Assembly (NCBI GenBank): GCA_030272585.1
Contig: BSYQ01000002.1
Location: 6,200,001-6,264,000 of the forward strand
Direction of reading: 5' to 3'
Origin: Bryopsis sp. KO-2023
Taxonomy: Eukaryota > Chlorophyta > Ulvophyceae > Bryopsidales > Bryopsidaceae
DNA: 64,000 nucleotides
The position numbers were made by a program, and so were the translations under genes. The notes beneath the pieces are model-generated. The model was not told the origin of the DNA and made no database searches. It worked only from the letters and a program-made list of their open reading frames with translations. Position 1 is the stretch's first letter; each line of letters starts with the position of its first letter. Shown piece after piece: positions 1-9,879 of this stretch.

Positions 1-261
1 AACAAGTGTTTGATGCTATGGACGTCGATAAGTATAAAAAAGCCATAAGAGTGGCCTATATGTCTGGGTGGATGCGCGATGATTTCCCAACGAAATGTGT
101 TTTGCTTCATCATTCACGCCACGAAGTTGAAGTGTGGACGGTTTAAACACAACAACAAGCACAAGCCCTTATTACAGGAAGTGACAAAGAAGAAACGTTA
201 GCACACCTCGAAGTACCACTATCTAGCCAACTCCCTATATTAGAGAACCCCATGTAGACCT

Positions 262-420
262 TGAGTTTGGATGGCCTTAAACCTGGGAGATGGTTGAATG
301 ATTTTGTAATATAACGATTATCTGAAATTATTCCAATCAAGAGATAAAGAACGCTTCAAGATGCGCACAATATGAATGACTCATTGATGCTAGTATGGAC
401 GATATCTTCTCGCAACTTGA
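262..420 (+). pseudogene. Ulp1-like (C48 SUMO-protease) fragment, copy 1, degenerate
   Basis: Reading from about 262 gives GLKPGRWLNDFVI and then a stop. This resembles the start of the Ulp1/SENP cysteine-protease fold (family pattern LxPGxWLNDxVIxxYM). A second and better copy lies at 3603-3785. Only the N-terminal motif is visible, with no His-Asp-Cys catalytic triad, and stops and frameshifts follow at once. Ulp1 domains are carried by several eukaryotic transposons, including some MULEs. Two copies 3.3 kb apart among retroelement debris suggest transposon cargo rather than a host protease gene. Similarity was judged by eye. Confidence 0.35.
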
Positions 421-429
421 TGATATCAT

Positions 430-2032
430 TTTTTTCTTTTGCATGCAAAAGGTGATTATGTTATTGTTGTTTTATAAATACTTTGAAGAACCCGGAGTGA
501 GTAAACTTACGCAATCGGACACTGATGAGAGTTTCGAGAATGAACTGATGTAACTGTTACGATTTTTCTGTGCCGTTTCGCAAGTTTGGATGGAATCAAT
601 GCAACGTTCAATTCAACTCGGGCAGTTGTTCTTTCTAACAGATATGAAGTGCATTGCCCGACGCTTTTAGCAAGGAGACTTGTTTTTGATTTGGAAAGTA
701 GAGCGCTGGGCTTTTCGTCAAATCCTCATTTTTGTTTCTTATCACATATATTTTGGAATGTACATTATATAATTAAGAGCCCAAACGCACAATCAGGTGC
801 GGGCAAAAAAGGAAACGTAAATAATGGAAAACGAAAAATTATCACGTACGATTTTCATAAGTTGTCGCAAGCAGTCTATAGGTGTTGTGTGTATCAATTA
901 AATTTAGAAGTATAGCAAAGTTGGTGGTTGATGAGGTGCATCGATGAAGTGGTACGACAAGGGGGTGCTTCCTACCGTGGAGGTGATCCTAACGAACCAG
1001 TCCCCAGCCCAAGGAGAAGTGGAGCGAGTTCCATAACCGACCTCGGATCGGGCAACGTTCCCGAGATTCTTTGGCGGACCGAAAGGATGATGAGATCGAT
1101 TCGGCCAGGTGGGGCGTACCGGGAGGATCAATCATCTCTGCTTCTCCCTCTCTTGATGGATTGATATTCCCCTTGATATGAGTTCAATACGAAATGTCGA
1201 GCTACCAGCTCATGTCTTGTCTGCGCCAAGAAAACGACTCGCCCTTGGTCAAGAAACCTTAAAACGGATCTCCAGGACGGGGAGGGATCTTATAGGAGAG
1301 CAGTCGGGTTGGACCCGATAAAAAGGGCGAAGCCCGTGTTTCTGGTTTCCCTACCTGTTTTTTTGATCTTATATCAAGTTTTCGACGATTTCGATTGTCT
1401 TTTTAAATAACACATTCGTTTGTCCTAGAATTCAAGATCGAAATGAGATCAAATGATTGTGTCATTGGCGTCAAGTTCTTTTGTAACGACAAATAGGTGT
1501 ATTTGGTAACAAATAATATTTAACATAAAAGAGCTCAAGGCCTCTGAGGATTGAAAACCATCCCGATAAATTTGAAGACTCATCACAATGATGTGATTGT
1601 TATGGCCATGGATGGAAATAATCATTCTCCTTTGTAGGGATCTCCAACTATCCAGTTAAATTTTGTTGGCAAGAAACAGGAGCAAATGATTGTGGACAAC
1701 GAGATGGTTGCTACTAATTCACCGCCAACGTATGTTGATCAGCTTCAGCGTCCACATTAGATTGATGTGACCCTCGTCTCAGTTCCTTAGCTTGTCCATT
1801 ATTAATTTGTCACGACGTTTGCATATGGGATCTCAGACCATGCCAGCACTGAGTTTCAATTGGCATTTGAGAAGATACCATAGACTCAAAAGACAACGAG
1901 GAATTGGAGGGGTTCAATGGGAGAATCTATCGTGATATGTGTGGAAGAAGCTACAAGAAATGAAACATCACTCAGGGGGTCGATGGATGTGAGATCCTAG
2001 CTGTTTCGATGGGGATGTTGGAATTTTTATAG
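430..2032. other. Unassigned stretch before the solo LTR
   Basis: No gene could be supported. Positions about 900-1340 are visibly more GC-rich than their surroundings and are open for roughly 75 codons on both strands, but neither translation resembles a family I know. The rest is AT-rich with stops in all frames. Confidence 0.4.
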
Positions 2033-2037
2033 ATATC

Positions 2038-2459
2038 TGATAGTGAAGCTTGTGGGTGACGCAATAGTGGTCGGCTGTGTTGGTTGGATTCGTGATAACT
2101 TGCTGGCTAACGCAAGTATACTTGTGGGGTTTGTTGCTTTAGACAACTCTCTAGCTAGCGCGGTTGTGAACGCTACTAGAGCACTTGGGTTGGGAAGTGA
2201 TTGCGTCAGGCAAACACTTAACACACACACACACACAAACACACACACAAGCGGGAACACACCAATCCCACGAATCCCGAGTTCTTACAAAGTAAAGTGA
2301 ATGTCAAAACAACGAGTGGGCCTCTTAAGTACCCCTAAGTGTAGTACGCTGACGCATGCCCCAAACTCTGGGTCTAATCTGTCTTACTCGTGAACCCACA
2401 TGCGTCAGCCACCCTCGGCTCTATCCCAAACTACCTCGTACAGCGCTAAAATACTAACA
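2038..2459 (-). mobile_element. Solo LTR of the 49.7-60.2 kb chromovirus family, reverse orientation
   Basis: This 422-bp block matches the 423-bp LTRs at 49697-50119 and 59798-60220 nearly base for base in reverse complement, including the (AC)n tract. On the minus strand it runs from TGTTAG to the TATCA end. It is bounded by a perfect 5-bp direct repeat, ATATC, at 2033-2037 and 2460-2464. No internal retrotransposon sequence adjoins it. A solo LTR with matching target duplication is the known product of recombination between the two LTRs of one insertion. Small differences (for example AGTATTTTAG against AGTCTTTTAG near the start) mean it does not derive from the intact copy here. Confidence 0.93.
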
Positions 2460-2464
2460 ATATC

Positions 2465-3300
2465 CTTCAATCCACGATTCAACTCAAAGTTTCTCACCAT
2501 TCATGGAAGCCCAAATTCAAGGATTGGTGGTTGGTGGATTTCTCCAAACAACTGAAGAAAGTTAAAGGCATGTCGAGGAAACGATTGAAGCCAGCCTCAC
2601 AGGTGGATTTATCATATGTGATGCACCTGCTAGGAACCAAGTTAACGAACGTTGGTGAGATTGCGGACGGTCTCAATCAGAAGTTTTTCCCTAAAATTGA
2701 GACACTTGATTCTTATCTTCATAACGGAGGCCGTATTTTTGGAAGCAGAAAAGGAGATAATCGAAGACACCATCGAAGAGAGGGTCACTGGGAGCTTGAG
2801 GGTTGGTGAACAAAAGAAATCTAGTACAACCCGTCTCTTAACGGAACAAAGGGATGACGAACCAACTGTCGAAGCCATAGCTCAGACGCTAGCTCTGAAC
2901 ACATCACAAGACGGTCTCCCCGTGAAAATACAGATGGACGTTCCAAAGGCGGACCTCTACTTGGTTGACTCAAAAATTTATGGCGGGTTGATAGTGTTTG
3001 ATTTTTCTGAAAACACGTTTTTACAATTTGACCATCAATCCTAGCTTGAATCACCCTTTTCGCTTCGCCGTTTTGGATTGTTCTCAGTGAGATTCTCGAG
3101 AATGAAGGAAATTTTGTGTGCCAACCCTGTTTTTTCGAGTTCAAACCATTTAGAGTTAGCTCCGCGTTTCAAACTTTTTTGTTTTGAATTAGACGGTGAA
3201 TTGTTTCGAATGGAGTGCTTGCCTATAAGCTGGATGAATAGTGAATATATGTTTACTCGTCTAATGAAGGTTGAAACCTATTTTTGAAGTAATATCCGCC
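2465..3300 (+). pseudogene. Degenerate retroelement reading frame with a reverse-transcriptase-like end
   Basis: Broken open stretches run from about 2531 to 3290 and need several frame changes. The early part is basic and lysine-rich. The middle (2740-3040) is acidic and reads like a charged linker. The end (3170-3270) reads FELDGELFRMECLP, then SEYMFTRLMK. This resembles the palm of DIRS-like or Ty3-like reverse transcriptases (aromatic-x-W-x-G-x-L-[YF], LPFG[LW], then [YF]xFT[KR]L). No YxDD motif is visible. The relic starts directly after the solo LTR but has a different codon character, so it is probably the older target of that insertion. Confidence 0.4.
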
Positions 3301-3602
3301 CAGGAACTTACGACTACTACCTGCTGAACCGAAGATGTAGGAACGAAAAACGTTTTGCAACAAGAAAAAAGCAGCAGTGTGGCTAACGCCCGTGCACCTC
3401 CCCCCGCACGATGACAGAAACGTATCACACAGAGGTAATCATGAGACATTGAGGACAGCTTTGATGAGCGACAATGACCGGTTCAGGCGGCAAGTGGCGT
3501 GGGGGAAGACTCAACTCGCACGGGAGCGGCCCATACTAAACAAAACTCGGAGGCATTGGGCGACATAACAGTTAAGAAGGCTCGCCGACGAGGCTCTCGA
3601 GT

Positions 3603-3785
3603 TTGGATTGCCTGAAACCAGGGAGATGGTTGAATGATCATGTATCAAACGATTACATGAAATTATTACAACAAAGGGACAAAGAACTCTACAAGGTGCA
3701 TACGATATGGGTGACTCAAGCATTGATTTCACTCTTAGCGAAAGGAAGGAGAGATATGTTTGTGAGTGATAGTGTCCATCCTTGA
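3603..3785 (+). pseudogene. Ulp1-like fragment, copy 2
   Basis: The 60-residue reading contains LKPGRWLNDHVSNDYMKLLQ and then a charged segment, matching the opening of Ulp1-type SUMO/NEDD8 proteases (WLNDxVIxxYxxLL). It is the same motif as the worse-preserved copy at 262. The upstream frame is open but changes frame near 3580, and no catalytic residues follow before a stop. It lies between two reverse-transcriptase-like fragments, so it is most likely transposon-borne and dead. The alternative, a decayed host SENP gene, is less likely because the motif occurs twice. Confidence 0.45.
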
Positions 3786-3889
3786 GCGGCTGCCTACCTA
3801 TCTTTCCAAAAGACAAAAAAGATGCGTTTGTATCGGATAAGGATGTCGATGAGAAGTGAACATATAAAAAAACTTTCTCAAGGGTGTTC

Positions 3890-4115
3890 GGTCGTGCGTT
3901 TCGTGACCTCATGTTGGATGCCAGATGAAGAGCATGACGCCAATTTGGATAGGGTGTTGCAATGGCTTCACAAACTTGATTTCCAACTCAACGCGACAAA
4001 CGCTACAATCTGCGAGAAACACGTAGTATACCTTGGATATTCCACGAGAAGGGGGCAGCTACTCCCTTTGAGATCACATTTCGTCGCAAATGCAAAAACG
4101 GTTGCACATTTCTGA
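3890..4115 (+). pseudogene. Reverse-transcriptase thumb fragment
   Basis: The translation includes LDRVLQWLHKLDFQLNATN, then CEKHVVYLGYSTRRGQLLP. This is the usual order after the RT catalytic site in Ty3 and related elements: a helix with HxxxLxxVLxxLxxxxLxLNxxKC, then VxYLGxxIxxxG. The expected lysine before the cysteine is altered. No intact palm or RNase H adjoins. With the fragment at 3170-3270 it could be one element broken by frameshifts and by the Ulp1-like segment, or two elements. Confidence 0.5.
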
Positions 4116-4128
4116 TGGTTTTTAACGT

Positions 4129-4470
4129 GTGAAAATCTCTAGAGATGTTGAACGTATGAAGAACAGTGTGCCCGGGGTTTCTGGAGTGGTTGAAGCATAT
4201 GTACAATCTCATGTTGAAGGACTACCGGCAAGCGATGCAATAAGATGTGGGCGAATTGTGACGGGAAATATTGGAGCACATCCTTGTGATTTCCCGGGAA
4301 ACGTCATGAATGTTCACACTCACGGATTGGTCACATGGTGGGATGAGTTATACATCGTATACAGGGGTCCTAAAAACGGAAATATAATTAGCATTAATAG
4401 TGAGAAAAGCAATGATGAAAGGAGCACCTCGTACTTGGAAGAGTTTCCAGCGGTAGTTTTGACGTTGTAG
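4129..4470 (+). CDS. 113-codon ORF in element debris, unrecognised
   Basis: A continuous frame of 113 codons follows the RT thumb fragment by about 15 bases. Its start, ISRDVERM, faintly recalls the segment before the last cysteines of a Ty3 integrase zinc finger, but the cysteines are absent. The middle is rich in His and Gly and no catalytic motif is seen. It may be a surviving piece of the same retroelement or a chance ORF. Confidence 0.25.
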   Translation: MKISRDVERMKNSVPGVSGVVEAYVQSHVEGLPASDAIRCGRIVTGNIGAHPCDFPGNVMNVHTHGLVTWWDELYIVYRGPKNGNIISINSEKSNDERSTSYLEEFPAVVLTL

Positions 4471-4479
4471 ATGCGCAAC

Positions 4480-6860
4480 GAAAACGTTGTTTATTCCCTC
4501 AAGCGATTATGACATGGTTCATTATACTTAATAGAGAGCTTTGTTTTTTAGCCCAACGCAATATCGAGGCGTTCGATGATCTCGATTATCTTAATCTACA
4601 ATGTGCAGCTACTCTTCGTGATCACCCCACTTATAAACACATTTAAAATCGTGAGCGGTGCGGATGTATGCTGCCTTGAATGTTCATAATGTGGCCTTCG
4701 GTAATTAAAAAAAATAGCTTTCCCCCGTGAGTGAAATCGAAAGCAAGGTTGCTTATCGTAACTCCCTTGCGTTTGTTGCAAGGACTTGAACAGATCTTTA
4801 AGCTCCTGTTTTTTTCTTGGTTTTTCAAAGAGACATGAGGAAACTGTGAAATTAAATTTAATTCCAGAAACTAGGGACAAAAATCGGAGTAAGTCTAGAC
4901 ATTCAAGGTATGCCTCCCCATGGCTAAAGAATGATGAAAACCATACGTTCTCAGCGATAATGTTTTCTATCACGTCGAGTTTATGGTGGAACAACTAGCT
5001 ACCGTTTCTTTCCGCTCGGTGACCGGGGCAAAACAATAGCGAACCCGAACTGATCATTTTTCCTGTATTAACGTCCTACGCTTTTTCCTCTGTGGCATCC
5101 AAAAGATCGGATTCAACACCTCTGAACAAGGCGTCCTCAAAGACTAACGCATCAATACTAAAAATTTTTTCCTGCTCGGGATGACCGCGAGTGGTATTGG
5201 TGAAAGTGTTTGATAGTGAGAATATACACGTCTAGGCCGTTCTCCGAGGAGAAAACTCAATACGAAGTTCGTCGGCTTATCACGAAGGGGCTCATCCGGT
5301 TTTGATAGGACATTTTTTGGGTTTTCTTGGGCCTAAAGGAGGTGTTGATGGTACCACTTCAAGCCCTGATTTATCAGGCGTTGGCTGTTGGGAGTTTCCA
5401 CTTATATTTAGCGTTGTGGTAACCTCGTGCTTTTTCCCAAACCGGGGGGTGGTGGCCTCATATTTATAAGAAATAAATATGCAACTAATTTTATTTAAAA
5501 AAAAATTGATGTGATGTTTATAAGATGTCCGGCCGCAACGCTCACAACACGGTCACTACAGGACTTTCACAAACGCATGCAAGCCTTCCCCTCCGTACGT
5601 AATCGTACTTATGCCCCGATCCATCAAATCCGTGAGAAATGTTGTCGCCAATACAATTTGCCTTGTTTGATGAAAGAGCGAAACGCAGATACTATAAAGG
5701 AAAGTCTTTTTCGTCGAAAGTCACTCTCAGAATGCAACATCCAGAGGCGACAATTGTGACCACCCAAGCATTTGTAGTTTATATCCGGAACACGCACGCG
5801 CGGTTATCAATTTCATCAAAACTTGACGAGGGCTGGCACTCTACTGCGGTCAGCTGATTTGACATTCACGGAAATCACATATCAAGAACTTCATAAAGCG
5901 ATGTATCGATGTATCGATGCAGAGCTCTATCAGCCTCGGGACAAGATGGAGTCCATTACTTGTTTTTTCAAAGAACAGTCCAAGTGTTGGGCCGTTATCT
6001 TCTTCAAATTTTGAACAATTCGTTAACGGGTCCCAAGGTTGCACAAAGGTCGCATCCGTCAGAGATAGCACCAACACCTAAGGGTGCATACAAACCATCA
6101 CATTAAGACATGGAGGCCAATCAGTTTGATGCCAACAATGGGGAAATTGCTCGAAGAGATATAGAGGGAAGAGGAACTACATCTTATGTTCCAGTGTTCG
6201 CTTGAAATAGCACCGGCCAATTTCGCGACTAAGACGGTGCAAGGACCTTGCGATAGGACTCGTGTAGGACATTTCAGGCTTAGAAGCCGATCATCGTGAT
6301 ATCGATCGCGTCGATACCCAGCATTCTGAGTACAAATCAATAGAACCGATAGAGAATCTGACCGTTGATAAAGATAGGGAAAATAATGAAGTCGAATGGT
6401 TCTGTTACATAGAACCGGATGGGTCGATCCGTGCAACTATAGTGGCATGAATTTGTTTCCCTTGTCTGATGCTATTCGAGAAAAATCTTCTTTTATGGAA
6501 GATTGATTGAACGAAGGATTAGATGGAAGTTATGATTGGCTTGTTTACCAAGAATATATAACTTAAATATGACATCAATAGTCCCCGATGTCTTTCTTTT
6601 TTCTCATCTCAGGTATAGGTTTTCAAGGAGAAAGATTAGTCTTGCCACAGTCCAGAAATGTGATGGGTATGCAAAAGAGATGCCTTCACGAAGTAGAGTG
6701 ATAGCTGGGGCCAGTGGCCGCCGTCCACAAGTAGAGCAAACAGGGATGTGAAAGAGGTACCTAAAGGAGTAATATAACGTGTCGACTAAACGAAAAAAAC
6801 CAAACCACCCTTGTTCACAAGAACGTTAAATTAGCAAATGAGATATAACGAAGCATTCTT
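4480..6860. other. Unassigned AT-rich stretch
   Basis: Short ORFs of 60-110 codons occur at 5511-5857, 5823-6014 and 6098-6436, on both strands, but none resembles a known domain or shows splice-consistent extension. The 5510-6010 segment is somewhat protein-like (Arg/Lys-rich and lacking homopolymers). It may be an N-terminal relic of the MULE-like element whose SWIM finger lies at 6863. Confidence 0.35.
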
Positions 6861-6862
6861 GA

Positions 6863-7159
6863 GTGGACGAAACGCCCATAGGATGGCAGGTTCAATTAGA
6901 GAGCCACAATAAAGTGTTTTACGTTGTTAGAAGGTTGAAGAAAGGTTACACGCATCAAGTTCGCTCTCTTTCCTTCGAGAAGTGCAATATTTGTGATCAC
7001 AAGTACACATGTATATGCCCAGATTTTGTACTTCGCATTATAATTTGGAAACACACACACTACATTTGTATTTTGCAAGGCGTAACTACCCTTAACTTTG
7101 TGAGACTAAAATTGAAAAAGTTTTTGATTTACCAGGTGCATATTTGGGATGAGCACTGA
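6863..7159 (+). pseudogene. SWIM zinc-finger fragment, MULE-type transposase tail
   Basis: A 98-residue frame reads GWQVQLESHNKVFYVVRR, then CNICDHKYTCICPDF, then WKHTHYI. SWIM fingers have CxC, a spacer, then CxH. Here YTCICPD gives the CxC, and WKH sits where CKH is expected, so the third zinc ligand is lost. Cysteine pairs just before the CxC and a CKHIH-like end are typical of SWIM modules at the C-terminus of MULE-derived transposases. No upstream DDE domain is intact. I read it as a dead transposase tail. Confidence 0.55.
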
Positions 7160-7717
7160 AAAGAAATTGTCTCAAACAAAAGCCTTATCGACGAGGCAAA
7201 AGAAAATGGCTTGCGGCCTTTTCAAGTTAGAGATAAAATGCTCGAGACTTTAAAAGTAAACGTGTTACGATTGAGAAAAGAAAGAAATCCATAGGTAGAC
7301 AAAGATCATGAGGCAAAAACATTGTGAACACAATTCAACTACGACTATAAGTGAAGATTTTGGTGAGTATAGGATTTCCAACAGTAAATTTTTTGTTAGA
7401 GCACCTAAATATCTTGGATCGGAAGTTAATGCCATTTTTAGTGGATTTTCTCAAACACTAATCTCTCTATGCTTTTCCAAAAAACCCAACCCAATCAAGC
7501 TGATGGAACCCGAATGACCAAAATACAGTACCTGGCGTCCGTTGCGTGTAGATCGGATGCAAACCAGAAAGTACGAATCTTGGGCATAGGTATCTTTTGT
7601 TGAGAAGATTTGCCAGCATACAAGTTTTTCTTTGAGGGTATGAAAATAAGCGGTGAAAACCATTCGGTGAAACTTAAAATCCTTTGTTCCTTATTATTGA
7701 CAATCATGCTTCATGAT

Positions 7718-7903
7718 CATAGGCGCAACCAGGATTTCGGGGGAGGGGGGGCCGAAATATTTTTTGGGGGGGCCACTTTTAATTTTGTACCGTGTAGTAG
7801 AAAATCTGCTGAATAGCACATTTTTTTTTTAATATTGCTAGCTTTCTTGGGGGGGCCAGAAATTTTTTTAGGGCCCCCAGGCCCCCCCCTGGTTGCGCCC
7901 ATG
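7718..7903. mobile_element. Short TIR element (MITE-like), 186 bp
   Basis: The ends are inverted repeats. CATAGGCGCAACCAGG at 7718-7733 matches the reverse complement of 7888-7903 with one difference. The interior is dominated by G and C runs flanking an AT-rich core, with no coding capacity. Termini of the type [AG]GGCGCAACCAGG are familiar from non-autonomous DNA transposons. I could not find a convincing target duplication, so superfamily is uncertain. Confidence 0.6.
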
Positions 7904-7904
7904 T

Positions 7905-8560
7905 TAAAAAAAAAAATGAAAATAAAAAATAATGTTTTTTTTTAAATGGAAAGTGCAATAAAATTGCGTTGCATTTATCCTGGTTTTTCGTTGAGTTTCT
8001 GAAAAAATCACTCCTTTGAAGATCTAATAAATTTTATCGTTACGAAATTAAATGTACATTTCCACAATGTTGGGGAAGTCACACTTTAACACGGGTTATT
8101 CATTGCAAGCGTAAAAAAGAATACAAAGACTCAGGAACAACCGAACGAAGTGAAAAAAGATGCCCTGGATTTAATTCGTGTCCTATTAATCCGCATCGGA
8201 TTCAACCGGAAAAACCGGAAAGCGTAGTCAAGGATATCGCTTCATTCGAACTACAGTGTACCGAAACATGCATACATGTACATGCACATTAATACCATAT
8301 CCGTGCTGTGCAAGGGAACCTACTCCCAACTCAAGCTCTTCAAGTGCGTATTCTGGGGGGTCAGCAATGCTAGGAATATGAACACCTCGAAAACTCCCGC
8401 ACTTCACACGTGATGTCACCTCCACTTAGAGGCAACGCACCTTATACTAAGAGGCTACTTCTCGCATTTTGGGGAAGTGTGCACCTTGAGAGGGACGTTG
8501 CCTTGGCCTTACAACCTTAAAGTATGCTTAAGAAAGATAGGTTAGAACTGCCCTGATTTA
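7905..8560. other. No gene seen
   Basis: AT-rich sequence with poly-A and poly-T runs near 7905-7950. No supported coding, RNA or repeat structure before the foldback element. Confidence 0.5.
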
Positions 8561-8571
8561 GAGATAATCAT

Positions 8572-9871
8572 CAGACCTGGGCCCGACCGGACCGGCAGCG
8601 AAAAACCGGTCCGGTCCGGTCCAACCTGTCCATGGACCGGCTGACCTGTCCGGTCCTGTCCGGTCCAGCGAAAAAACGCCGGTCCTTGCAAGACCGGACA
8701 GGTTGTGACCTGTCCGGTCCTGTCCACTCCGGTCCAGTCAACCTCGGAAATCTGCAGAAATCTGGACCGGTTTTCTGACAGATTTTCCGTTTTTAGACAG
8801 GTCACACCCACATTTCGCCTTTATTAGACCGGCGATGTGACCTGTCTAAAACCGGAACGACCCTGTCTTGACAGGGTTGTTCTCCTGTTTTAGACCGGCT
8901 CCAGGTCGGTCTGGACAGGTGGGCTGCCTGTCCAGACCGACCTGGAGCCTGTCTAGAACAGGTCGCACAATTAAGCACTTTTAACGTGCTAATTGTGTAT
9001 CAATCGACTGAGAACTGATTCAATTAATTAAAGAACGAAGTATTATTTATTATTTGCATTTTTAATGCATGAATGATGTGAGCCAAGCCCACCAGCCACC
9101 GACTAGAGGGAGTCGGTCGACTCAAGGAGGATTCGAACCCGGGTTGGCTAAGCCCGAGTCGAAGACACTATCACTAGTGGACCCCACCACAGGGACGCTC
9201 AAAAGGGGGCCGTTACTTTTAAGTACCCGTTTAATTTTCCAAAATTAAACGGGTACTTAAAAGTAACGGCCCCCTTTTGAGCGTCCCTGTGGTGGGGTCC
9301 ACTAGTGATAGTGTCTTCGACTCGGGCTTAGCCAACCCGGGTTCGAATCCTCCTTGAGTCGACCGACTCCCTCTAGTCGGTGGCTGGTGGGCTTGGCTCA
9401 CATCATTCATGCATTAAAAATGCAAATAATAAATAATACTTCGTTCTTTAATTAATTGAATCAGTTCTCAGTCGATTAACACATTAAAAAGTGCTTAATT
9501 GTGTGACCTGTTCTAGACAGGTGCCAGGTCGGTCTGGACAGGCGGCCCACCTGTCCAGACCGACTTGGAGTCGGTCTAAAACAGGTCACATTGGGCGTCA
9601 CACCGGTCTAAAACAGGGTCACACCGGTCTAAAACAGGTCACACGAGTATGACCGTACTAGACAGGCGACAACCTGTCTGGAAAGGTCAAATCCGGTCTA
9701 GAAAGGTCAAATCCGATCTAGAAAAGGTGGCCTTTACTAGACCGGATTTGACCTTTCTTGGACCGGATTTGACCTTTCCAGACCGGATTTGACCTGTCTA
9801 AGAAAGGTCAAATCCGGTCCAGAAAGTGGTTGCCGGTCCGGTCCGGTCCAACGGGTCGGCGCCCAGGTCTG
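8572..9871. mobile_element. Foldback hAT-like element 1, 1300 bp, non-autonomous
   Basis: The left end CAGACCTGGGC (8572) and right end GCCCAGGTCTG (to 9871) are perfect 11-bp inverted repeats. They are flanked by the perfect 8-bp direct repeat ATAATCAT at 8564-8571 and 9872-9879. An 8-bp duplication with the T2/A7 pattern and a CAG start fits the hAT superfamily. No transposase is encoded. The outer arms (about 8572-8990 and 9480-9871) are built from permuted short words such as ACCGGTCC, ACCTGTCC and GTCTAAAAC in both orientations. The centre is a near-perfect 237-bp-arm palindrome containing tRNA-like sequence. The element at 51149-51560 has a 10/11 matching terminus and the same architecture with different words. 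Confidence 0.88.
9002..9477. repeat. Core palindrome of element 1 with tRNA-like boxes in each arm
   Basis: The arms 9002-9238 and 9241-9477 are near-perfect reverse complements around a 2-base centre (CC at 9239-9240). Each arm holds GGGTTCGAATCC, a match to the RNA polymerase III B box (about 9129-9140 on the minus strand and 9338-9350 on the plus strand). Upstream of it lies GGTCCACTAGTGATAGTG, which resembles an A box/D-arm. A full cloverleaf is not supported because the T stem pairs poorly. The likely origin is a tRNA-derived SINE or relic trapped in the foldback centre. Confidence 0.8.
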
Positions 9872-9879
9872 ATAATCAT

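Noticed and set aside
2222-2252. ORFs encoding HTHTHTNTHT stretches in the LTRs
   Set aside because: These are translations of the (AC)n tract in the LTR, repeated in all three LTR copies; not genes.
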